Assembly (NCBI GenBank): GCA_049522565.1
Contig: JBEKNT010000216.1
Coordinates: forward strand, 1-11,287
DNA: 11,287 bases
Direction: 5' to 3'
DNA from: JASHVB01 sp049522565
Lineage (GTDB): Bacteria > Pseudomonadota > Alphaproteobacteria > Acetobacterales > Acetobacteraceae
In this document: piece after piece, positions 6,143-11,287 of the stretch
How positions within the stretch are numbered: the first letter of the stretch is position 1
How the letters are laid out: each line of letters begins with the position of its first letter
Program-made: the position numbers and the translations under genes
Notes under the pieces: model-generated
The model's database searches: none
Seen by the model: the letters and a program-made list of their open reading frames with translations, nothing else
What the model was told of the DNA's origin: nothing

Positions 6143-6442
6143 ACCCCCGCCACTTGCCGCGGAAAACTCCTCCGGCGTCCGCAGCGTCAGCGCCAGTGCG
6201 TGCATGCCCTCGGTGAACTCCCGCGCCAGCACCGCATGCACCGCGCGCGAGCGCGCCACGCGCGGCATCCCCCGGAACGCCGCCGACACCACCAGCACGC
6301 TGTAATGCGTCTGTCCCCCCGGCTGTGCCCCCGCATGGCCGGCGTGCCGCGCGCTGTCGTCCTCGACGCGCAGCAGTTCGGGGACGAAGGCGGCGGTCAG
6401 GGCGGCTTCCAGCCGGGCGGCGCGGGACTGCATGGCACACAT
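6140..6442 (-). CDS. bolA: BolA family protein
   Basis: A small cytoplasmic BolA-type protein of 100 residues. Family members pair with monothiol glutaredoxins in iron-sulfur cluster handling or trafficking, and some influence cell shape and stress responses. The sequence shows the BolA fold order: N-terminal helix RAARLEAALTAAF (residues 7-19), strand ELLRVEDDSARHAGH, strand THYSVLVVSAAF (45-56), the basic helix RVARSRAVHAVLAREF (61-76) and the last strand HALALTLRTPEEF (81-93). The helix-turn-helix-like class II KH layout is intact. The ATG at 6442 is used; an ATG at 6433 (Met4) is possible, and neither has a good ribosome binding site. The same frame is open far upstream under the DnaJ gene, but that part is a shadow. 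It is divergent from the DnaJ-like gene across 72 bp. Confidence 0.88.
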   Translation of the reverse strand: MCAMQSRAARLEAALTAAFVPELLRVEDDSARHAGHAGAQPGGQTHYSVLVVSAAFRGMPRVARSRAVHAVLAREFTEGMHALALTLRTPEEFSAASGGG

Positions 6443-6476
6443 ATCGGCCCAGCCGGTCTTGACGCCAAGCCACCTG

Positions 6477-6506
6477 TTGCCAATTCGCCCGCCCGTCGCA
6501 CATAAC
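6477..6506 (+). promoter_or_regulatory. Candidate promoter for the DnaJ-like gene
   Basis: TTGCCA at 6477-6482 is followed by 18 bp and CATAAC at 6501-6506. The start point would fall at about 6513, almost on the ATG at 6515, and no ribosome binding site precedes that ATG. If correct, the transcript would be leaderless. The -10 match is only moderate. Confidence 0.3.
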
Positions 6507-6514
6507 TCGCACCC

Positions 6515-7111
6515 ATGACCCGACGTCCCACGCGACCCAGGGCCTACGCGCCCGACCCGGCCGCTCCGGGGCGGACCTGCGACATGCCCGCATGCGGCGC
6601 GCAAGGCGAATACCGTGCCCCCAAGTCGCGGCAGAACCTTCAGGAATACTGGTGGTTCTGCCTGGAGCACGTGCGCGCCTACAACGGCTCGTGGGACTAC
6701 TACAAAGGCATGAGCCCGGGGCAGATCGAGGCGCAGCTTCGCGCCGACACCGCCTGGCAGCGGCCGTCCTGGCCGCTTGGCCGGCTCGGCAGCTATCGCG
6801 CCTGGGAGGATGACCTGCTGCGCGACCCGTTGCAGGTGCTGTCCGCCGGGGGTATGCGCCGTGGCGCCGGGAACCGTCACCCGGACCACCCGCCGACCGA
6901 GTTGCGCGAACCGCTGGCCACGCTGGGCCTGAGCTGGCCCACCACGCTGGATGCGGTGAAGCTGCGCTACAAGGAGCTGGCGAAGCGCCACCATCCGGAC
7001 GCCAACGGCGGCAGCCGCGAATCCGAAGAGCACTTGAAGACGATCAACCTCGCCTATGCGACCATCCGCTCCCGGCTGACGCCCGAACCGCGGGTGGCCG
7101 CCACCGGTTGA
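6515..7111 (+). CDS. J-domain protein with cysteine-bearing N-terminal domain
   Basis: A 198-residue protein with a C-terminal J domain (about residues 133-187). It includes the invariant HPD at 160-162 in KRHHPDANGG and a helix IV segment HLKTINLAYATI. J domains stimulate the ATPase of DnaK/Hsp70 in the cytoplasm. The Gly/Phe and zinc-finger parts of true DnaJ are absent, so this is a specialised co-chaperone rather than DnaJ. The N-terminal part has C22, C27, C49 and H52 (CX4C then CX2H), a possible metal site, and an aromatic-rich stretch (EYWWFCLEH, WDYYKGM). Proteins of this form next to bolA and cobS are, to my knowledge, common in alphaproteobacteria. The ATG at 6515 lacks a ribosome binding site. 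cobS follows after 79 bp. Confidence 0.87.
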   Translation: MTRRPTRPRAYAPDPAAPGRTCDMPACGAQGEYRAPKSRQNLQEYWWFCLEHVRAYNGSWDYYKGMSPGQIEAQLRADTAWQRPSWPLGRLGSYRAWEDDLLRDPLQVLSAGGMRRGAGNRHPDHPPTELREPLATLGLSWPTTLDAVKLRYKELAKRHHPDANGGSRESEEHLKTINLAYATIRSRLTPEPRVAATG

Positions 7112-7190
7112 TCCCCCCACAATGCCCAGCCCTTGCGTCGCCCGGCGCGGGGGTTAGACTTTTCCAGGAACACACAGGACCCGCTTGCCG

Positions 7191-8198
7191 ATGAACAAGG
7201 TCACCGCCCTCGCCGAAATTCGCCCCACCTCCGCGATCGACCTGCCGGACACCAAGGTCGATGCGCGCGCGGCTTTCGGTATCGATGCCGACATGGTGGT
7301 GCCCGCCTTCTCGCTGCGCACGGAACACGTCCCGGACATCGATGAGGCCTACCGGTTCGACAAGGAGACGACGCTGGCAATCTGCGCCGGCTTCGCCTTC
7401 AACCGCCGCACGATGATCCAGGGCTACCACGGCACCGGCAAGTCCACCCATATCGAGCAAGTGGCGGCGCGGCTGAACTGGCCGTGCATCCGGGTGAACC
7501 TGGACAGCCACATCAGCCGCATCGACCTGATCGGCAAGGACGCCATCGTCATTCGCGACGGCAAGCAGGTGACCGAGTTCCGCGAGGGTATCCTGCCGTG
7601 GGCGTTGCAGCACGCCTGCGCGCTGGTGTTCGACGAATACGACGCCGGCCGCCCCGACGTGATGTTCGTGATCCAGCGCGTGCTGGAGGTCGAGGGCAAG
7701 CTGACCTTGCTCGACCAGAACCGGGTGATCCGGCCGCATCCGTCGTTCCGGCTGTTCTCCACCGCCAACACGGTGGGGCTGGGCGACACCACCGGCCTGT
7801 ATCACGGCACGCAGCAGATCAACCAGGGCCAGATGGACCGCTGGAACATCGTCGCCACGCTGAACTACCTGCCGCACGGCATGGAGACCGAGATCGTGCT
7901 GGCGAAGATGGGCATCGACCCGTCCGAGACGGCGACCAAGAAGCGCATCGAGAGCATGGTGGCGCTGGCCGACCTGACGCGCGCCGGCTTCATCAATGGC
8001 GACATCTCCACGGTGATGTCGCCACGCACGGTAATCACCTGGGCGGAGAACGCGCGCATCTTCGGCAACGTGGGGTTCGCCTTCCGCGTCACCTTCCTGA
8101 ACAAGTGCGACGAGGCGGAGCGTGCGACGGTGGCGGAATACTACCAGCGCTGCTTCAACGAGGAGATCCCGACCGGCGGGTTCACGACGAGGAAATAA
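7191..8198 (+). CDS. cobS: Aerobic cobaltochelatase subunit CobS
   Basis: The AAA+ ATPase subunit of the CobNST cobaltochelatase (EC 6.6.1.2), which inserts Co2+ into hydrogenobyrinic acid a,c-diamide in the aerobic cobalamin pathway. Length 335 residues is typical. Walker A is GYHGTGKST at 78-86, Walker B LVFDEYD at 145-151, a sensor-like FSTANTVG at 189-196 and a conserved QMDRWN around 214-219, all characteristic of CobS/MoxR-like chelatase ATPases. The ATG at 7191 is chosen over an in-frame TTG at 7185, with AGGAC near 7175-7180 as a modest ribosome binding site. It forms a pair with cobT, from which it is separated by a 139-bp repeat-rich spacer. No cobalamin riboswitch is apparent upstream. 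Confidence 0.96.
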   Translation: MNKVTALAEIRPTSAIDLPDTKVDARAAFGIDADMVVPAFSLRTEHVPDIDEAYRFDKETTLAICAGFAFNRRTMIQGYHGTGKSTHIEQVAARLNWPCIRVNLDSHISRIDLIGKDAIVIRDGKQVTEFREGILPWALQHACALVFDEYDAGRPDVMFVIQRVLEVEGKLTLLDQNRVIRPHPSFRLFSTANTVGLGDTTGLYHGTQQINQGQMDRWNIVATLNYLPHGMETEIVLAKMGIDPSETATKKRIESMVALADLTRAGFINGDISTVMSPRTVITWAENARIFGNVGFAFRVTFLNKCDEAERATVAEYYQRCFNEEIPTGGFTTRK

Positions 8199-8202
8199 TA
8201 TG

Positions 8203-8324
8203 CCTCCCTCTCCCCTAGAGGGAGGGGACTGGGGGGAGGGGTCAAACAGGCACAAACCGTGCGGGTGAGCCACCCCTCCCCCCAACCCCCTCCCTCAAGG
8301 GAGAGGGGGAGCCTCTCCCCTCTC
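8203..8324. repeat. REP-like inverted repeats between cobS and cobT
   Basis: Three G/C-rich dyads fill the spacer. A 9-bp stem is formed by 8203-8211 and 8217-8225. A perfect 13-bp pair TGGGGGGAGGGGT (8230-8242) and ACCCCTCCCCCCA (8272-8284) encloses a small GCAC/GTGC hairpin. An 8-bp stem GAGAGGGG (8301-8308)/CCCCTCTC (8317-8324) sits directly before the cobT ribosome binding site (GAGG 8327-8330). The composition and nesting resemble dispersed REP elements of alphaproteobacteria. They may shape transcript stability or the cobS:cobT ratio. Confidence 0.65.
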
Positions 8325-8337
8325 TCGAGGCACCAGC

Positions 8338-10218
8338 ATGAGCGGCAGCAGCAAGCAAGACAACGCACGCACCGAAGAGTTCAAGCGCGCCACCGCCGGC
8401 GTGCTGCGCGCGATCGCCGAACAGCCCGACGTCCAAGTGGCGTTCCAGCCCGGCCCCTCCGGCCTGTCCGGCAAGCGCGCGCGCCTGCCGCTGCCCACCC
8501 GCGCGTTGCCCGCGGCGGAGATGGCCCGGCTGCGCGGCGCCTCCGATGCGCTGGGCCTGCGCCTGCGCCACCACGACGACGCGGTGCACGCCGCGCGCAT
8601 GCCGGCCCGCCGCGAGGCCAAGGACGCCTACGACGCGCTTGAGCAAGCCCGGGTGGAAGTGGTCGGCGCGCAGCACATGTCCGGCGTAGCAGCCAACCTG
8701 CGCGCCAAGCTGGCGGAGGAATGCGAGGCCGAAGGCTACGACCGCATGACCCGCAAGGACCAGTTGCCGGTCGCCGCGGCCCTGGCTCTGCTCGCGCGGG
8801 AGCAAATGTCCGGCGAGGCATCGCCGGCCGCCGCGCAGCGCATTCTCAACCTGTGGCGCGACACGCTGGGCGAGCGGGCCGACACCGCGCTCGTCGAGAT
8901 GAAGGCGGCGCAGACCGACCAGAAGGCCTTCGCCCGTGCCGCGCGCAAGCTGCTGGCGGCGCTCGATCTGGCCGAGGCGGAAGCCGACGCCGAACCCGAG
9001 GACCAGACCGACGAAGGCGAAGAAGGCGGCGAGCAATCCGGCCAGCAGGACCAGTCGCAGGAAGGCGAAGGCCAGAGCGAATCGGAATCCGAATCGATGC
9101 TCGGCGCCCAGCCCGAGGAGATGGAAGGCGAGGCGGCCGACGACGAAGGCACCGAATCGGAGGAGGACGCGGCGATCGCCGAAGGCGACGATCGTCCCGG
9201 CGGTCCGCAACCGCGGCGTGAACGGCCGAACCCGGACGATTCGGCGGTGTATCGCGCCTATACAAGGCAATACGACGAAGAGGTCGATGCCGACGAACTG
9301 TGCGACGCCGACGAACTGGCGCGGCTGCGGCAACAGCTCGATCAGCAATTGCAGCATCTGCAAGGGGTGATTTCGAAGCTGGCCAACCGGCTGCAACGCC
9401 GGCTGCTGGCGCAGCAGACGCGCGCCTGGGAATTCGACCTGGACGAGGGATTGCTCGATGCCGGGCGGCTGTCGCGCGTCGTGGTGAACCCGATGCAGGC
9501 GCTGTCCTACAAGCGCGAACTCGACATGGAGTTCCGCGATACGGTGGTGACGCTGCTGATCGACAATTCCGGCTCGATGCGCGGGCGGCCGATCACCGTG
9601 GCGGCGATGTGCGGCGATATTCTCGCGCGCACGCTGGAACGCTGCGCCGTGAAGGTGGAGGTACTGGGCTTCACCACGCGCGCCTGGAAGGGTGGCCAGA
9701 GCCGCGAGAGCTGGGTGCAGGCCGGCAAGCCGCGCAATCCCGGCCGGCTCAACGACCTGCGCCACATCATCTACAAGGCGGCGGATTCGCCGTGGCGGCG
9801 CGCGCGCAAGAATCTCGGGCTGATGCTGCGCGAGGGACTGCTGAAGGAGAATATCGACGGCGAGGCGCTGCTATGGGCGTATCGCCGCCTGCTGATGCGT
9901 CCGGAGCATCGCCGCATCCTGATGGTGATCAGCGACGGTGCGCCGGTGGATGATTCGACGCTGTCGGTAAACCCCGGCAACTACCTGGAGAAGCACCTGC
10001 GCGAGGTGATCCGCGACATCGAGGCGCGCGACATGGTGGAACTGATCGCCATCGGTATCGGCCACGACGTGACGCGCTACTATCGCCGCGCGGTGACGAT
10101 CGTGGATGCGGAAGAACTCGGTGGCACGATGATGCAGAAGCTGACCGAGCTGTTCGACGAGGATGCCGCCGCCGCCTGGGCCCGCGCGGCGAGCGAGCGA
10201 GCGGCGCTGGTGATATAG
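8338..10218 (+). CDS. cobT: Aerobic cobaltochelatase subunit CobT
   Basis: The VWA-domain partner of CobS; together they form the chaperone-like ring that drives cobalt insertion by CobN. The 626-residue length fits the family. After an N-terminal alpha-helical region comes a long acidic Glu/Asp/Gln/Ser-rich linker (about residues 213-286), a feature of CobT. The C-terminal VWA domain starts with the MIDAS motif LLIDNSGSMRG (DxSxS at 409-413). It continues with VISDGAPVDDSTLS and the CobT-typical YLEKHLREVIRDIE, and ends with a GIGHDVTRYYRRAV segment. The ATG at 8338 has GAGG at 8327-8330, 7 nt upstream. Not to be confused with the unrelated nicotinate-nucleotide phosphoribosyltransferase also named CobT. 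It is followed by hairpins and a DUF29 gene. Confidence 0.96.
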   Translation: MSGSSKQDNARTEEFKRATAGVLRAIAEQPDVQVAFQPGPSGLSGKRARLPLPTRALPAAEMARLRGASDALGLRLRHHDDAVHAARMPARREAKDAYDALEQARVEVVGAQHMSGVAANLRAKLAEECEAEGYDRMTRKDQLPVAAALALLAREQMSGEASPAAAQRILNLWRDTLGERADTALVEMKAAQTDQKAFARAARKLLAALDLAEAEADAEPEDQTDEGEEGGEQSGQQDQSQEGEGQSESESESMLGAQPEEMEGEAADDEGTESEEDAAIAEGDDRPGGPQPRRERPNPDDSAVYRAYTRQYDEEVDADELCDADELARLRQQLDQQLQHLQGVISKLANRLQRRLLAQQTRAWEFDLDEGLLDAGRLSRVVVNPMQALSYKRELDMEFRDTVVTLLIDNSGSMRGRPITVAAMCGDILARTLERCAVKVEVLGFTTRAWKGGQSRESWVQAGKPRNPGRLNDLRHIIYKAADSPWRRARKNLGLMLREGLLKENIDGEALLWAYRRLLMRPEHRRILMVISDGAPVDDSTLSVNPGNYLEKHLREVIRDIEARDMVELIAIGIGHDVTRYYRRAVTIVDAEELGGTMMQKLTELFDEDAAAAWARAASERAALVI

Positions 10219-10222
10219 TGCA

Positions 10223-10271
10223 CCTCTCTCGCTGCGCGAGAGAGGCATGTCCTCGGGCGCTTGACCCGAGG
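10223..10271. repeat. Tandem hairpins after cobT (REP-like)
   Basis: A perfect 10-bp stem CCTCTCTCGC/GCGAGAGAGG with a TGC loop (10223-10245) starts 5 bp after the cobT stop. It is followed by a 7-bp stem CCTCGGG/CCCGAGG (10251-10257 with 10265-10271). The first could end transcription or protect the cobT 3' end, but there is no T-run. The continuation GCGCGGCGCGCAGCGACGCG is also dyad-rich. It lies between cobT and the DUF29 gene, whose ATG is 39 bp further on. Confidence 0.6.
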
Positions 10272-10309
10272 GGCGCGGCGCGCAGCGACGCGGGTGAGGG
10301 TCGAGAGGC

Positions 10310-10765
10310 ATGAGCGACTACGACATCGACGTCTACGCCTGGAGCGAGCGGCAAGGCGCGTTGCTGCGCCGTCTCGCCGCTGGTGAGCGTGTCAACGATG
10401 CCGACCTGGACTGGCCAAATATCGCGGAGGAGATCGAATCCGTGGGTCGCTCGGAACGCTCGGCGCTGTCCAGCCATATCGGCAATGCGCTTGAGCATCT
10501 GATCAAGCTACAGGCATCGCCGGCTATCGAGCCACGGGGTGGATGGCAGGAGACGATTGCGCGAGCGCGCAGCGAAGTAGAGCGACTGCTGGAAGACAAC
10601 CCGAGCCTGCGACCCGCCGTCGGTGCGACGATTGCCCGCGAACTCCCGCGGGCACGCCGCCTGGCATCGATGGCGCTCACGCGTCACGGAGAGCAGCCAC
10701 GCGTCGATCCTAACGCTATCAGCTACACCGAGTCGCAGGTGCTGGGCGAATGGTTTCCAGAATGA
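10310..10765 (+). CDS. DUF29 family protein
   Basis: A 151-residue cytoplasmic protein of the DUF29 family, function unknown. The N-terminal DYDIDVYAWSERQGALLRRL (residues 3-22) is the family's opening signature. It is followed by DLDWPNIAEEIESVGRSERSAL (about 32-53), the paired-helix core, and LEHLIKLQASP. DUF29 proteins form a helical bundle and often occur in several copies per genome, frequently in accessory regions and cyanobacterial or proteobacterial plasmids. There is no membrane segment or signal peptide. Its ATG follows GAGGGTCGAGAGGC, where GAGAGG at 10302-10307 is the likely ribosome binding site, although spacing is short. It sits after the cobT hairpins and converges with the Sel1-like ORF. 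A role with cobaltochelatase is not implied. Confidence 0.9.
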   Translation: MSDYDIDVYAWSERQGALLRRLAAGERVNDADLDWPNIAEEIESVGRSERSALSSHIGNALEHLIKLQASPAIEPRGGWQETIARARSEVERLLEDNPSLRPAVGATIARELPRARRLASMALTRHGEQPRVDPNAISYTESQVLGEWFPE

Positions 10766-10820
10766 AAGTTAACGTTCCACTATAGCGAGGCGTCCGGACT
10801 GAGGCTGCTTCGCGTCGGTG

Positions 10821-11057
10821 CTATTGCGCCATATTGACGATATAGAGCGGCTCCTTGTCGTCGAACGCCCACGGTCGGCGGTTGAACAGGAACCGCTGCA
10901 TGACTGTCTGGCTTTCGGTCTGCCTGACATCGTGCAGGTTCTTTGCCGCCTGCGCGTCGCCCTGGGCCGCGGCGCGGGCGAACCATTCCGCCGCCAGCTT
11001 CGTGTCGTTCGGCACCCCAAGCCCAGCCAGGTTCAGCCGCACCAAGTTGCGATGCAT
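10821..11057 (-). pseudogene. 5'-truncated Sel1-repeat protein
   Basis: A 78-residue frame on the minus strand with one clear Sel1-type repeat (residues 8-40): LNLAGLGVPNDTKLAAEWFARAAAQGDAQA. Sel1 repeats are alpha/alpha solenoid units for protein-protein contacts and normally occur in several copies in exported proteins. Here only the last repeat plus a C-terminal tail remains. In the same frame an in-frame TAA lies a few codons upstream of the ATG at 11057, and no Sel1 motif was found in the other minus-strand frames of 11058-11202. There is also no signal peptide or ribosome binding site. It is therefore most simply a fragment left by a deletion. It could be a short single-repeat protein. 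It converges with DUF29 across 55 bp. Confidence 0.5.
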
Positions 11058-11287
11058 GCGAGACCGCCCTGTTTAGCGCTCGCCAAGTCTTACAGTGCGC
11101 GCAAGCGCTACGAACCAGCCATTGCGGGTCCAGTATGACCTGTTCGATCGGTGCAATCGGTTTTGGCGAGGCTGTCAGGGGGATTGCTCCAATCGGCCGC
11201 AATGACGCCCTGAAGCATGGCCATTTGAGTTGGTGTTTACTCTTGTTATCTAGATTTTAAAGCGGAGTTATCGTTTGGCGTATGATT
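11058..11287. other. Right-end region with no recognised gene, AT-rich at the end
   Basis: No supported coding region. A 38-codon minus-strand frame starting in CATGGCCAT near 11220 matches nothing that I know. The final 65 bases (about 11222-11287) are distinctly AT-rich compared with the window, including TTGTTATCTAGATTTTAAAG. This could hold a promoter for a gene beyond the window or mark a foreign segment. No terminal inverted repeat or transposase motif was seen. Confidence 0.4.

Noticed and set aside
6443..7120. N-terminal extension of the bolA frame to 326 codons
   Set aside because: Only the last 100 residues look like BolA; the rest is antisense to the J-domain gene and lacks any BolA-like or other motif.
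7112..7190. Cobalamin riboswitch before cobS
   Set aside because: The gap is only 79 bp, too short, and no B12-box-like core was seen.
7044..8285. 413-codon minus-strand frame under cobS
   Set aside because: Antisense to cobS, with no recognisable motif; a composition artefact.
8242..9765. 507-codon minus-strand frame under cobT
   Set aside because: Antisense to cobT, with low-complexity translation opposite the acidic linker.
11100..11220. 38-codon minus-strand frame as a transposase remnant
   Set aside because: No transposase motif or terminal repeat could be identified; the likeness was superficial.

Overview
The window is high-GC DNA with strong G/C at codon third positions. Gene content and order point to an alphaproteobacterium, most likely Acetobacteraceae or another Rhodospirillales-type lineage. 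The pointers are the order zapA, 6S RNA, 5-formyltetrahydrofolate cyclo-ligase, ymdB; the neighbourhood bolA, DnaJ-like gene, cobS, cobT; and a PEP-CTERM protein. The taxonomic call is inference from synteny and codon use.

Layout. 1-53 is an uninterrupted run of C, probably an assembly artefact. 165-2322 is a tight plus-strand housekeeping block: a small acidic protein, ZapA (division), 6S RNA (RNA polymerase regulator), 5-FCL (folate recycling) and a YmdB-type metallophosphoesterase. 2323-2839 is a long non-coding gap leading to an exported PEP-CTERM protein (2846-3349).

3584-5118 is the least ordinary part. A near-consensus sigma70-type promoter with a palindrome over its -10 precedes an overlapping chain of unrecognised plus-strand genes: 3641-4198, 4165-4422, 4419-4987 and 4984-5118. 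Successive genes are joined by 34-bp, ATGA and GTGA overlaps. The third gene, a probably exported cysteine-containing protein, appears to carry two frameshifts. One separates its likely signal peptide from the body; the other lies in a seven-T run and removes the last ~20 residues. The fourth ORF looks like a remnant. I read this as an accessory operon that is decaying or has sequencing errors.

5266-6066 encodes a CPBP-type intramembrane protease. It converges with bolA (6140-6442, minus) across a strong hairpin. A DnaJ-domain gene with a possible zinc-binding N-terminus is divergent from bolA. It is followed by cobS and cobT, the AAA+ and VWA subunits of the aerobic cobaltochelatase that inserts Co2+ into hydrogenobyrinate a,c-diamide during B12 synthesis; the large subunit CobN is not in the window. 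G/C-rich REP-like hairpins lie between cobS and cobT and between cobT and a DUF29 gene. The window ends with a 5'-truncated Sel1-repeat ORF on the minus strand and about 230 bp in which I recognise no gene.
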